This document shows, piece by piece, positions 1-9,104 of a stretch of DNA of 37,167 nucleotides. The stretch's first letter is position 1, and each line of letters begins with the position of its first letter. Location of the stretch: the NCBI GenBank assembly GCA_029882395.1, contig JAOUKT010000034.1:1-37167 (forward strand), read 5' to 3'. The notes below the pieces were generated by a model. That model did not search any database, was not told the DNA's origin, and saw nothing but the letters and a program-made list of their open reading frames with translations. The position numbers and the translations under genes are program-made. The DNA is from Gammaproteobacteria bacterium (GTDB lineage: Bacteria > Pseudomonadota > Gammaproteobacteria > SZUA-229).

Positions 1-36
1 TTTCTGTTGCATAGGGTTCACCTCTTTCCACGACAT
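1..36 (-). CDS. Transposase, IS481-family-like, first 12 codons only
   Basis: Reading leftwards from 36, an ATG opens the frame M-S-W-K-E-V-N-P-M-Q-Q-K and runs off the window edge. A strong ribosome-binding site (AGAGGAG, 43-49) sits six bases upstream. The opening M-S/P-W-K-E-x-x-x-M resembles, from memory, the N-terminus of IS481-family DDE transposases, which continue into a helix-turn-helix. A second ATG at 10-12 with its own GAGGTG could also initiate. Only 12 residues are visible, so the family call leans on this motif and on the repeated sequence just upstream. I cannot see whether the gene is intact. Confidence 0.5.
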   Translation of the reverse strand, partial: MSWKEVNPMQQK

Positions 37-124
37 AAGCATCTCCTCTCGTTGATGCTTATAGGTTACTCGTTTGTAACCTATGTCTTTGGACTAATGT
101 GTTACCTATGTGTATAACTCGTAC
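1..124 (-). mobile_element. Transposase-proximal end of an IS481-like insertion sequence
   Basis: Upstream of the partial transposase the motif GTAACCTATG occurs at 76-85, a near copy GTTACCTATG at 101-110, and an inverted copy at 61-69. The 61-69 and 76-84 copies form a perfect 9-bp inverted repeat with a six-base spacer. Clustered short repeats of this kind at the ends of insertion sequences are usual transposase-binding sites. The outer boundary is not certain; I place it near 124 because the repeats end there. The other end and any target duplication lie outside the window. Confidence 0.45.
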
Positions 125-145
125 CGGCGCATTTATTTTGCTTCG

Positions 146-252
146 TTTTCTTTATACGAGTAAAGAAAATGAACACGCCTGTCGGTGCGGGAACCGACGC
201 TTTTGATTTTGATCTTAAATAGCTGGGGTTCGCACAACACACTCACCCCAGC
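146..252. repeat. Cluster of three short inverted repeats downstream of parC
   Basis: Three dyads lie between the insertion-sequence end and parC. The first is TTTTCTTTA/TAAAGAAAA (146-154 and 161-169, perfect, six-base loop). The second is GTCGGT/ACCGAC (181-186 and 193-198). The third is GCTGGGGT/ACCCCAGC (222-229 and 245-252). The last is placed where a parC terminator would be, but no T-run follows it on the minus strand, so it is not a canonical intrinsic terminator. No gene is recognisable in 37-264. Confidence 0.5.
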
Positions 253-264
253 CTACAAAAAAAA

Positions 265-2523
265 CTATGCCTTTTTATGAACCTCAATCGATTTAAGTTT
301 CTGATACAACCTTGGCAACTTTAAACCGCGCTTGCCGCGTTCACCGGCAAACTCGTCGACTTCTGCTGCTGATAGTGTTTTTGTTTTCATACCGGTATCG
401 AGTGTCATCTTTTCTCCGTCTTGCAACAGATCTATTGCCACCACATGTTCACTGCCGTCTTTTAATTTGGCAGAAGGAATATTAATTATTTTGTTGCCTT
501 TTCCGCGCGCCATTTTCGGCAGCTCGACCAAAGGTGTTACCAGCATGTAACCTTCTGAACTGACGGCGACTATCCAGTCTTCGTCAATGTTGCGAACCGC
601 AACCGGTGGCAGCACTTGCGCGCCTGTGGCTGGTTTTAACACCACTTTACCGGCTTTGTTACGGGTTTGCATATCTTCAATGGTATTGACAAAACCATAA
701 CCAAAATTGCTGCACATTAAATACTCGTCTTTTAGATCGCCCATCATCACGGCGACAAAAGTCGCGCCGCTCGGCGGGTTAAAGCGCCCGGTTAATGGCT
801 CGCCCTGACCTCTTGCCGAGGGCAGCGAATGCGCGGCCAGCATGTAGGTTCGGCCGCTTGAGTCGAGAAAAATAGCCTGCTGATTTGACTTGCCCGTGGC
901 TGATGATAAATAAGCATCACCGGCTTTGTAACTTAATGTGGTCGGGTCGATATCATGGCCTTTAGCAGCGCGCACCCAGCCTTTTTCTGAAATAACAATG
1001 GTCACCGGCTCACTTGGAATCAGTGCAGACTCATCCAGCGCTTGTGCAGCGCCGCGTGACACAATCGGTGAACGGCGTTTATCACCGTACTCTTTTGCAT
1101 CGGCCATGATTTCTTTTTTGATCAGTGTTTTCATGCGGCTATCAGATGACAATGTTTTTTCTAATGAAGCGCGTTCGGCTTTTAACTCTTTCTGCTCACC
1201 CTTGATTTTCATTTCTTCAAGTTTGGCGAGGTTTCTTAGTTTTAAATCAAGAATGGCTTCTGCCTGAATATCGCTGATGCCAAAACGTTCCATTAATACG
1301 GGTTTTGGTTTATCGTTTTCGCGAATGATGGCGATGACTTCATCGATATTCAAAAACGCAATTAACATTGCATCGAGGATATGCAGGCGTTTGTTTACTT
1401 TTTCTAAACGCCACTGCAAACGACGGGTGACCGTGGTTCTTCTGTATGTCAGCCATTCCTGCAGCATCATTTTCAGGTTTTTAACACCGGGCCGGCCATC
1501 GATACCGATGACGTTCATATTGACGCGGTAGGTACGCTCCAGATCAGTGGTGGCAAACAGGTGCGCCATTAACTGTTCGCTATCGACACGGTTTGAACGC
1601 GGCACGATGACCAAACGGGTCGGGTGTTCATGATCGGATTCGTCACGCAGGTCTTCAACCAGCGGCAGTTTTTTGGCTACCATTTGCTGGGCGATCTGTT
1701 CCAGAATTTTGTTACCCGAGACCTGATGCGGCAGCGCCGTGATGACGATATCACCGTTTTCTTTTTCATACACCGCTCGCATACGAATGCTGCCGTGGCC
1801 TTTTTCATACATCGCACGAATTTCAGCGGCCGGTGTAATAATTTCGGCATCGGTTGGGTAATCCGGGCCTTTTACATGTTCGCAAAGTTCATCGATGCTG
1901 GTGCGGCTGCTTTCCAGCAAGCGGATACACGCTGTTGCCAGCTCACGTAAGTTGTGTGGCGGGATATCGGTTGCCATGCCCACGGCGATGCCCATGCCGC
2001 CATTTAATAAAACATTGGGCAGGCGAGCCGGTAGCGATTTGGGTTCATCGAGGGTGCCATCAAAATTAGGCACCCAGTCAACCGTGCCCTGGCTGACTTC
2101 ATCGAGCATGACTTGTGCGTAAGGTGATAAACGCGATTCGGTGTATCGCATCGCGGCAAACGATTTAGGGTCATCTGGCGAGCCCCAGTTACCCTGGCCA
2201 TCTACCAGTGGGTAACGATACGAAAACGGCTGCGCCATTAATACCATGGCCTCGTAGCAGGCCGAGTCACCATGCGGGTGGAATTTACCCAGCACATCAC
2301 CGACGGTACGCGCTGACTTTTTATGTTTTGCTGTGGCTTTTAAACCCAGCTCAGACATGGCGTAAATGATTCGGCGCTGTACCGGTTTTAAACCGTCGCC
2401 AACAAAGGGTAAGGCGCGGTCAAGAATGACGTACATCGAATAATCGAGGTAAGCTTTTTCTGCGAAGGCCGCTAAGGCTTGCTGCTCGACGCCTTCGTAA
2501 TTCATTTCGTTTTCTGTTGTCAT
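265..2523 (-). CDS. parC: DNA topoisomerase IV subunit A (ParC)
   Basis: This is the DNA breakage-reunion subunit of topoisomerase IV, which decatenates daughter chromosomes as a ParC2ParE2 complex. The 752-residue protein matches the usual ParC length. The N-terminal winged-helix/tower region carries [12 protein letters not shown] (about 80-91) and the catalytic tyrosine Tyr127 in A-A-M-R-Y-T-E. The C-terminal third is the beta-pinwheel DNA-wrapping domain. The quinolone-resistance positions are wild type: Ser87 and Glu91 correspond to E. coli Ser80 and Glu84. Similarity to E. coli ParC across residues 80-130 is far higher than to GyrA, and the adjacent parE supports the subunit call. It lies 59 bases downstream of parE on the same strand, probably one transcript. 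The Shine-Dalgarno sequence before the ATG is weak. Confidence 0.97.
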   Translation of the reverse strand: MTTENEMNYEGVEQQALAAFAEKAYLDYSMYVILDRALPFVGDGLKPVQRRIIYAMSELGLKATAKHKKSARTVGDVLGKFHPHGDSACYEAMVLMAQPFSYRYPLVDGQGNWGSPDDPKSFAAMRYTESRLSPYAQVMLDEVSQGTVDWVPNFDGTLDEPKSLPARLPNVLLNGGMGIAVGMATDIPPHNLRELATACIRLLESSRTSIDELCEHVKGPDYPTDAEIITPAAEIRAMYEKGHGSIRMRAVYEKENGDIVITALPHQVSGNKILEQIAQQMVAKKLPLVEDLRDESDHEHPTRLVIVPRSNRVDSEQLMAHLFATTDLERTYRVNMNVIGIDGRPGVKNLKMMLQEWLTYRRTTVTRRLQWRLEKVNKRLHILDAMLIAFLNIDEVIAIIRENDKPKPVLMERFGISDIQAEAILDLKLRNLAKLEEMKIKGEQKELKAERASLEKTLSSDSRMKTLIKKEIMADAKEYGDKRRSPIVSRGAAQALDESALIPSEPVTIVISEKGWVRAAKGHDIDPTTLSYKAGDAYLSSATGKSNQQAIFLDSSGRTYMLAAHSLPSARGQGEPLTGRFNPPSGATFVAVMMGDLKDEYLMCSNFGYGFVNTIEDMQTRNKAGKVVLKPATGAQVLPPVAVRNIDEDWIVAVSSEGYMLVTPLVELPKMARGKGNKIINIPSAKLKDGSEHVVAIDLLQDGEKMTLDTGMKTKTLSAAEVDEFAGERGKRGLKLPRLYQKLKSIEVHKKA

Positions 2524-2582
2524 AATGTTTTCTTAAATTTTATTCAATCAATATTGCAGGTAATAACGTTAATACCGCTGAT

Positions 2583-4466
2583 TTAAATTTCCGCCAGGTT
2601 ACCCGTCGACTCTAACCAGGCCTTGCGATCTGAGGCGCGTTTTTTTGCCAGCAACATATCCATCAACTCATGGGTGTTGTCACCGGGCTGTATTTGCAGC
2701 TGTACCAGTCGTCTTGTATCCGGCGCAATCGAGGTCTCGCGCAATTGCATCGGGTTCATTTCACCCAGACCTTTAAAACGTGTGACCTGGATTTTGCCTT
2801 TCATTTTTTCAGCATCGATACGATCCAGCACACCTTGTCTTTCTGCTTCATCGAGCGCATAGAACACCTCTTTGCCAACATCGATACGAAATAACGGTGG
2901 CATCGCCACATAAATATGCCCCGCTTCAACCAGTGTTCTGAAGTGACGCAGAAATAAAGCACATAATAAGGTAGCAATGTGGTAGCCGTCTGAATCGGCA
3001 TCGGCCAGAATACATACCTTGCCGTATCGCAAGTCTTTAATATCGGTTGAGCCTGGCTCTACGCCCAGCGCGATAGAGATGTCATGCACTTCCTGCGAAG
3101 CCAGTACCTGATCTGACTCCACCTCCCAGGTGTTTAATATTTTTCCACGCAGCGGCATGATTGCCTGAAAGGTTCTGTCGCGCGCTTGCTTGGCTGAACC
3201 GCCGGCAGAGTCACCCTCTACCAGAAATAATTCGGCGCGGGCCAAATCGCTAGAACTGCAGTCAGCTAACTTGCCCGGCAACGCCGGACCCGCCGAGACT
3301 TTTTTCCGCGCGACTTTTTTACCGGCTTTTTGTCGGCTCTGTGCACTCTCGATAGCCAGCATAGCAATGCGCTCGGCATCTTCTGTGTGCTGGTTTAACC
3401 ACAAACTGAAAGCATCTTTAACCACGCCAGAAACAAACGGCGCACATTCACGCGAAGACAGGCGCTCTTTAGTTTGCCCTGAAAACTGCGGGTCTTCATG
3501 TTTGATTGATAAAACGTAGCTGACTTTATCCCAGACATCTTCCGGGCTGATCTTAACGCCACGGGGTACCAGATTACGAAACTCACAAAACTCACGCACC
3601 GCATCGGTTAAACCGCTGCGCAAACCATTAACGTGTGTGCCTCCTTGCGCGGTCGGTATCAGGTTAACGTAACTTTCGGTCACGCCTTCGCCGCCTTCTG
3701 GCAGCCAGAACAATGCCCACTCTACGGCTTCGTGTTCACTACTGAACGCACCCACAAACGGTTCAGCCGGCAGGCATTCACGGCCGGTTAACGATTGCGC
3801 TAAATAATCTTCAAGCCCGGTCTCGTAATACCAGCTTTCTGTTTCACCACTGGCTTCGTCTTGAAAATCAACGGTTAAACCCGGGCATAACACGGCCTTG
3901 GCCCGCAGTACATGCTTTAGCTGGCGAATTGAAAACTTGGCAGAATCAAAATAACTCGCATCTGGCCAGAACCTTAAACGTGTGCCGGTGTTCTTTTTGG
4001 CAACCTTGCCGACCTCTGTCAGCTCTGTGCATTTATCGCCGTTGGCAAAGCTGATGGCCGAGACCACGCCGCCACGATTAATTTCGACCTCAACTTTTTT
4101 CGATAAGGCATTGACTACCGAAATACCGACGCCGTGCAAGCCGCCGGAAAACTGGTAATTTTTATTCGAAAATTTTCCGCCGGCGTGTAATCGTGTGAGC
4201 ACCAGCTCAACACCGGAGATGCCTTCTTCCGGGTGCATATCCACCGGCATGCCGCGGCCATCATCCTGTACTTCGAGTGAGCCGTCTTTGAATACTGTCA
4301 CCTGAATGCGCGATGCGTGGCCCGCCACCGCTTCATCGACGCTGTTATCGATGACTTCTTGCGCCAGGTGATTGGGGCGGGTTGTATCTGTGTACATACC
4401 CGGACGTTTTTTAACCGGGTCCAGTCCTGATAGCACCTCTATCGAGGAAGCATCATAATCGCTCAT
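2583..4466 (-). CDS. parE: DNA topoisomerase IV subunit B (ParE)
   Basis: This is the ATPase subunit of topoisomerase IV. The 627-residue length is typical of ParE and clearly shorter than GyrB. The GHKL ATPase domain shows D-N-S-V-D-E-A (Asn41), D-D-G-R-G-M-P (68-74) and G-G-L-H-G-V-G (108-114). The transducer loop has Q-T-K-E-R-L (331-336). The TOPRIM domain has E-G-D-S-A-G-G (417-423), P-L-R-G-K-I-L-N, and the Mg2+ aspartates in A-D-A-D-S-D-G-Y (Asp489, 491, 493). It precedes parC and is divergent from the helicase-nuclease gene. The gene starts at the ATG at 4466, with only a modest GGTAA upstream. Between residues 380 and 392 there is a Lys-rich stretch (K-K-V-A-R-K-K-V) linking to the TOPRIM domain. 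Confidence 0.97.
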   Translation of the reverse strand: MSDYDASSIEVLSGLDPVKKRPGMYTDTTRPNHLAQEVIDNSVDEAVAGHASRIQVTVFKDGSLEVQDDGRGMPVDMHPEEGISGVELVLTRLHAGGKFSNKNYQFSGGLHGVGISVVNALSKKVEVEINRGGVVSAISFANGDKCTELTEVGKVAKKNTGTRLRFWPDASYFDSAKFSIRQLKHVLRAKAVLCPGLTVDFQDEASGETESWYYETGLEDYLAQSLTGRECLPAEPFVGAFSSEHEAVEWALFWLPEGGEGVTESYVNLIPTAQGGTHVNGLRSGLTDAVREFCEFRNLVPRGVKISPEDVWDKVSYVLSIKHEDPQFSGQTKERLSSRECAPFVSGVVKDAFSLWLNQHTEDAERIAMLAIESAQSRQKAGKKVARKKVSAGPALPGKLADCSSSDLARAELFLVEGDSAGGSAKQARDRTFQAIMPLRGKILNTWEVESDQVLASQEVHDISIALGVEPGSTDIKDLRYGKVCILADADSDGYHIATLLCALFLRHFRTLVEAGHIYVAMPPLFRIDVGKEVFYALDEAERQGVLDRIDAEKMKGKIQVTRFKGLGEMNPMQLRETSIAPDTRRLVQLQIQPGDNTHELMDMLLAKKRASDRKAWLESTGNLAEI

Positions 4467-4519
4467 TTATTATTACCGAATTTCTAAAGTTGGCCAAAAG
4501 GTGAAAACTAATATCTAGG

Positions 4520-4582
4520 ATAAACTGCATGCAATATACCTGCGACAGTTTATAGTGCCAAGCTGTTTTTCTCCAGCTGGCA
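4520..4582. promoter_or_regulatory. Dyad and hairpin in the parE / helicase-nuclease divergent region
   Basis: The 166-base divergent intergenic region contains ATAAACTG at 4520-4527 and its exact inverse CAGTTTAT at 4546-4553, separated by 18 bases. An imperfect hairpin follows immediately: TGCCAAGCTG at 4556-4565 against CAGCTGGCA at 4574-4582, with one bulged A and a T-rich loop. These could be an operator and an RNA structure in the 5' leader of the downstream gene. That role is inferred only from symmetry and position. Confidence 0.35.
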
Positions 4583-4632
4583 TTTATATTGTCTAAATGC
4601 CGGTTTACTCATTTGTTATCTGACTTTATGCT

Positions 4633-7600
4633 ATGCAGATGAGTCTTGAAGCCGCATCCCCCTATATTAGCGCCACTGTAACAGCTTCCGCCGGCAGTGG
4701 TAAAACCTGGTTACTGGTTAGCCGCATGCTCAGAATACTGTTACACGGCGCTGAACCGGCCAGTATTCTCGCGCTCACCTTCACCCGCAAGGCCGCCGGT
4801 GAAATGCAGGCACGTTTGACCGAACGGCTGCGTGAACTGGCGCTGGCCGATGATGAAACAATCGTCACACTGTTACAAGCCTTAGGCGAAGACAGCCATC
4901 AGCCGACCATTGACAAGGCCCGCCAGCTCTACGAGCAATGCCTGTTTCATGATTTTCCTGTGCGCACCATGACCTTTCACTCATTTTGTCAGGATATTCT
5001 CTCGCGTTTTCCGCTAGAGGCCAACTTGCCACCGGATTTTGAGCTGGTGGAGAACACTGAACTGCTGATCGAACAGTCGATCCAGCAGCTCTATAACGAG
5101 GCGACGATCACACCTGATGGCGAGCTGGCAACCAACCTGGGCATTTTATTGCAGCATTGCCAGTCCATTCACAGCACGCAAACCGCACTTAAATCCTTTA
5201 TTGATCACCGCAGTGACTGGTGGGCGTTTACAGAACGACAACAGCAGCCTGTTGAGTTTGCGATTCAAAACCTGTCTGATATTTTAGCTCTGGATAACAC
5301 CACAAACCCGTCACAGGCATTATTCAGCCGCAGTTTGCCGCAGAAGCTAACGCAGTTTCGCGAGCTTCATCTGCAGATCGCCACTGACAAACAAATGCTT
5401 CATGCAGAAAACATCGCTTTAGCCTTGCAGCAGAGCAACGACACAGCAAATGCATTTGCACTGCTGTTACCTGCCTTTTTGAATAAAGATAACTCGATAC
5501 AAAAACGCAAAGCGACAAAAAAGAGTGAAAAGATTCTCGGTGCACAAGGCTCAGACGACTACCTGCGACTGCATTTTGAAATTGCCGAACAACTGCTTGA
5601 AGTTAAAGACCAGTTCGCACGGATTGAAACGCTTAAACGCAATAGTGCCTGGTTTATTGCCGGCGCTCGGTTACTGGCGATCTTTCAACAATTAAAGTCT
5701 CAACTGCACAAGCTCGATTTCACTGATCTGGAATGGCGCACCTACCAGCTTTTAAAACATTCTGAAAATGCCGAGTGGGTGCAGTTCAAACTTGACCAGC
5801 GCATCAATCATTTGCTGATCGATGAATTTCAGGATACCAACCCGACGCAATGGTATTTGCTAAAACCACTGCTCGAGGAACTGGCCTCCGGTGATGTCGA
5901 ACGACAGCGTTCTATTTTTATTGTCGGTGATGAAAAACAATCGATCTACGGCTTCAGGCGTGCCAACCCTGAATTACAGGCTCATGTCTCTGACTGGCTG
6001 CATCATCAGATGGGTGCCCGCCAGTGGCCATTGAATAAATCATGGCGCTCTTCTCCGGCGGTGATTGATTTGGTCAATGCAATCTTCAAACCGGAACAGG
6101 GTGATTTGCTCGCTGACTTTCCGCAACATGGCACACATAAAACCGCACTCGCGGGTCAAATATTTCTTAAAACCATTTTCCCGGCCGCTGATAAGAATGA
6201 ACAGCCTGAACCGGTTTATTTCCGTAACCCGTTAGCCGAAGCCCGCCTCAGCACTGAAAGCCTGCAATACAGCCATGAAGCAGAATGGATTGCGTGCCGC
6301 ATTAATGAGATTGTTGATCAGGGATTATTAATCACTAAAGACAATGCTCAGGTCGCGGTTCAATATGATGACATTTACATTTTATTAAAAAACCGGACGC
6401 ACGTTCGTCAAATCGAACAGACATTGCGACAGCACCAGATTCCTTTTACCTCTGCAAACCGTTACAGCTTGCTTAACTGCCTTGAGATTAACGACCTCGA
6501 AATGTTGCTCGAGGTGCTGGTCTCACCGCATAATGATATCGCGCTGGCGCAAGTCCTTAGGTCACCGATTTTTAATGCCAGCGATGAGGATTTACTGGCA
6601 CTGGTTTCTGTGACAGAACACCAGCGCTGGTTTAAGAAAATGCAGCTACTGGCCACCACGCTGGATGCCGATCAGCCGATTGCCAGGGCGGCATTCTTTA
6701 TCGAAAAATGGCGCAGCATTACTGACCGCATGCCGGTTCATGATTTACTCGATATTATTTTTTACGACAGTAATTTACTCAACCGTTATCAGGCGGCGAC
6801 TGTCGAGTCCGCTCAGGCGCAGATCAAGGCCAACTTGTTAAGTTTTCTCGAGCTGGCACTGGATATAGACAGCGGCCGTTACCCCAGCGTCACGCATTTT
6901 CTCAATAAGCTGCGCAGTTTAAAAAAACTGGCCACTGAAGCACCCGACGAAGCCGCCGCCAGTAGTGGCATGCCGCGCGTTAACATTATGACAATTCACG
7001 CCTCCAAAGGACTTGAAGCGGCGGTTGTGTTTCTGGCTGACAGCGCCAGCCAGAGCAGCCCAAAGCTGGCTCACAAAACCATGGTCGACTGGCCAACCAG
7101 CAGTGAACGACCTGATTCTTTTCATTTGATGGGCGTTAAGACCGACTGGGACAGCATCAGTAAAAAATACGTGGATAAGGCTGCGGCCTTTCAAAACCGT
7201 GAAACCTTGAATCTATTGTACGTCGCCCTGACACGCGCCAAACAATTTTTATTTATCAGCGCCAGTGCGCCAAACCGGGCAACCAAAAGTGAGCTGCCAA
7301 GCTGGTATCATTTAATTGAACAAGGCATGCAACGGCTCACACACAGCGACACGGCCGAAGATGGTCTTAAATATATCTGCGGTGATTTAGAGTATTCCGG
7401 CGAATCTGCAAAACAGGCCACCGCTGCTGTTCAGCCGATCACGGTTGCGCCTGAGTTATCACAGATTATTTTTGAAAAAGAAGAAAGCGAAACGCTCAGA
7501 CCTAGTGAGACAGAGCAAAGCTCAGCGCCAGCCGCGGCCGATGTTGACCACATGACCCGCGGCACCATGATCCACCGTGCACTGGAGCTATTGAGTGGTA

Positions 7601-8028
7601 CAAACGCCATCAGCGACAGCCAGGTACTTTTACAGTTGACCATCGAGTCCGGTCACATACTTGCTAAAGAACAATACCAGGCCTGCCTGGATGAAGCCAG
7701 GCAGGTCATTGCCGAACCGGCTTTTGATTATTTATTTAACAATGCGCATTATCAGCAATCGTTTAACGAATTACCCATTCATTACACAGCCGGAAAAAAA
7801 GACATACACGGCGTGATCGACAGAGTCATTATTAATAATGATATCGTTTACCTGATCGACTACAAAACACATCAGAACGTTAGCAGTGACAATATTTCAG
7901 CCCTGGCTGAAGAATATAAAAAACAAATGCAGTTTTATAAACAGGGCTTGCAAAAGATATGGCCCGCTCACACGATCCGGCCAATGCTGTTATTCACCCA
8001 TTGCAATGAAGTGTTTGAGTTTGAATGA
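4633..8028 (+). CDS. AddA/RecB-like UvrD-family helicase with C-terminal PD-(D/E)XK nuclease
   Basis: This 1131-residue superfamily-1A DNA helicase-exonuclease probably acts in double-strand-break end processing. It begins almost at the Walker A motif (G-S-G-K-T, 21-25). Further motifs follow: F-T-R-K-A-A near residue 50, D-E-F-Q-D-T (397-402, motif II), G-D-E-K-Q-S-I-Y-G-F-R-R-A (432-444, motif III), T-I-H-A-S-K-G-L-E (787-795, motif V) and Y-V-A-L-T-R-A-K (863-870, motif VI). The C-terminal nuclease has R-G-T-M-I-H (His981), G-V-I-D-R (Asp1063) and I-D-Y-K (Asp1076, Lys1078). This order is that of AddA and RecB; it is closer to AddA in compactness, but I do not assign a symbol. No AddB, RecC or RecD gene lies in the window. 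An in-frame stop at 4621 fixes the start at 4633 or at the ATG two codons later. No clear ribosome-binding site precedes it. Confidence 0.9.
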   Translation: MQMSLEAASPYISATVTASAGSGKTWLLVSRMLRILLHGAEPASILALTFTRKAAGEMQARLTERLRELALADDETIVTLLQALGEDSHQPTIDKARQLYEQCLFHDFPVRTMTFHSFCQDILSRFPLEANLPPDFELVENTELLIEQSIQQLYNEATITPDGELATNLGILLQHCQSIHSTQTALKSFIDHRSDWWAFTERQQQPVEFAIQNLSDILALDNTTNPSQALFSRSLPQKLTQFRELHLQIATDKQMLHAENIALALQQSNDTANAFALLLPAFLNKDNSIQKRKATKKSEKILGAQGSDDYLRLHFEIAEQLLEVKDQFARIETLKRNSAWFIAGARLLAIFQQLKSQLHKLDFTDLEWRTYQLLKHSENAEWVQFKLDQRINHLLIDEFQDTNPTQWYLLKPLLEELASGDVERQRSIFIVGDEKQSIYGFRRANPELQAHVSDWLHHQMGARQWPLNKSWRSSPAVIDLVNAIFKPEQGDLLADFPQHGTHKTALAGQIFLKTIFPAADKNEQPEPVYFRNPLAEARLSTESLQYSHEAEWIACRINEIVDQGLLITKDNAQVAVQYDDIYILLKNRTHVRQIEQTLRQHQIPFTSANRYSLLNCLEINDLEMLLEVLVSPHNDIALAQVLRSPIFNASDEDLLALVSVTEHQRWFKKMQLLATTLDADQPIARAAFFIEKWRSITDRMPVHDLLDIIFYDSNLLNRYQAATVESAQAQIKANLLSFLELALDIDSGRYPSVTHFLNKLRSLKKLATEAPDEAAASSGMPRVNIMTIHASKGLEAAVVFLADSASQSSPKLAHKTMVDWPTSSERPDSFHLMGVKTDWDSISKKYVDKAAAFQNRETLNLLYVALTRAKQFLFISASAPNRATKSELPSWYHLIEQGMQRLTHSDTAEDGLKYICGDLEYSGESAKQATAAVQPITVAPELSQIIFEKEESETLRPSETEQSSAPAAADVDHMTRGTMIHRALELLSGTNAISDSQVLLQLTIESGHILAKEQYQACLDEARQVIAEPAFDYLFNNAHYQQSFNELPIHYTAGKKDIHGVIDRVIINNDIVYLIDYKTHQNVSSDNISALAEEYKKQMQFYKQGLQKIWPAHTIRPMLLFTHCNEVFEFE

Positions 8029-8144
8029 GCTGAAGTTTTATCGCCAGCTTTAATCGCAACCTGATCTATTGAGCAAGGCTTCGACTAAGCCATTAAATTG
8101 ATTTTGATTTTACTAAAGGCTTGATATACGAAATTATAAAAAGC

Positions 8145-9104
8145 TTAACAGACGAGTTTTTTTATGCGTTTGATACTGCTGTCAATATGCACCATCAACT
8201 CGCTGCTGAAACGCTCGGTTAATAAAATCTGCTGCCGGCGACCATCTGTTGAATCACCCACTTTTGCCAAAACATCATCATCTATTAAGCTACTTATTCG
8301 TGCGTTAATTGTTGATTTAGCCGAGGGGATGCTGACATAGAGATCCGATACGTATATTTTTGCCGCTTGTAACTGTGCATGCACCACAATAAAAATAAGC
8401 GTCCAGCTCAAGTCCTCACCATTGGCCGATCTCACCAGCTTTCTTCTGTCATTAAAGCGGTCTAGGCAATATTGAATATAACTTATCTCGGTCGACACGG
8501 TGTACTGATCAGAACCGCTTTGACTTGCACCGATGCCGGCAATATCAGAGCCGTTTTCAGGTGATGGCTGGCCGGCTTCTGCCGTCTGGTAATCATGCAT
8601 TGCAGAAACAATCGCACTGACATAACCGCTGGTATTAAGTGTTAACGATGTATAAGACGAGAAGTCATGCTCGATTGTAGCGGGCAGTGAATCTGCAATA
8701 ATATCAAGTTTGTCATTGATATAGGCCGAAACACGACTCACTCTTGACTGGTGAGAGTTAACATGTGCGGCTAAAAGGCTCAAATTAAAGGGCTTTTCAA
8801 AGCAGTTATCGGCTCCTTTATTAAGTCTTTTGATCAGTTCATTCGTAGTGACATCACCACTTATGAATATAAAAGGAATAATATTCAGTTCAGATTCTGA
8901 TGCCCTCAAGGTATCAAATAATTCATCACCGTTCATTTCAGGCATGTTGATGTCACATAAAATGAGATCAGGCAGCGTGGCACGAATCAGTTCCAGACCA
9001 GCGTTTCCGTTGTCCGCTTCGAAAATGTCGTGCCCATTTATTTCTAATAATTCACGGATAACGCTTCTAATACTAGATTCATCATCAATAACAACAATTT
9101 TCAA
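8145..9104 (-). CDS. Response regulator: REC domain plus winged-helix (MarR-like) output domain
   Basis: Residues 1-118 form a receiver domain with Asp7/Asp8, phosphoacceptor Asp51 (L-I-L-C-D-I-N-M-P), Ser82 and Lys104 in E-K-P-F. A linker rich in Ser, Gly and Gln (about 165-200) leads to a C-terminal region (about 205-319). That region shows a helical segment, a putative recognition helix around S-T-I-N-A-R-I-S-S-L, and a wing-like D-G-R-R-Q-Q-I-L-L-T. The pattern is MarR-type winged helix, not OmpR, NarL or LytTR. No histidine kinase gene is adjacent. The start codon is TTG at 9104 with a good TAGGGA six bases upstream, so translation may be deliberately limited. The gene converges on the helicase-nuclease gene. 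DNA binding is inferred from the fold-like pattern only. Confidence 0.75.
   Translation of the reverse strand: MKIVVIDDESSIRSVIRELLEINGHDIFEADNGNAGLELIRATLPDLILCDINMPEMNGDELFDTLRASESELNIIPFIFISGDVTTNELIKRLNKGADNCFEKPFNLSLLAAHVNSHQSRVSRVSAYINDKLDIIADSLPATIEHDFSSYTSLTLNTSGYVSAIVSAMHDYQTAEAGQPSPENGSDIAGIGASQSGSDQYTVSTEISYIQYCLDRFNDRRKLVRSANGEDLSWTLIFIVVHAQLQAAKIYVSDLYVSIPSAKSTINARISSLIDDDVLAKVGDSTDGRRQQILLTERFSSELMVHIDSSIKRIKKLVC

Noticed and set aside
332..2122. Several plus-strand open frames inside parC
   Set aside because: They lie antisense to a full-length, well-conserved gene and have no recognisable protein content.
8077..8091. GGCTT/AAGCC hairpin between the helicase-nuclease and response regulator genes as a terminator
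   Set aside because: Only five base pairs, and no continuous T-run directly after it.
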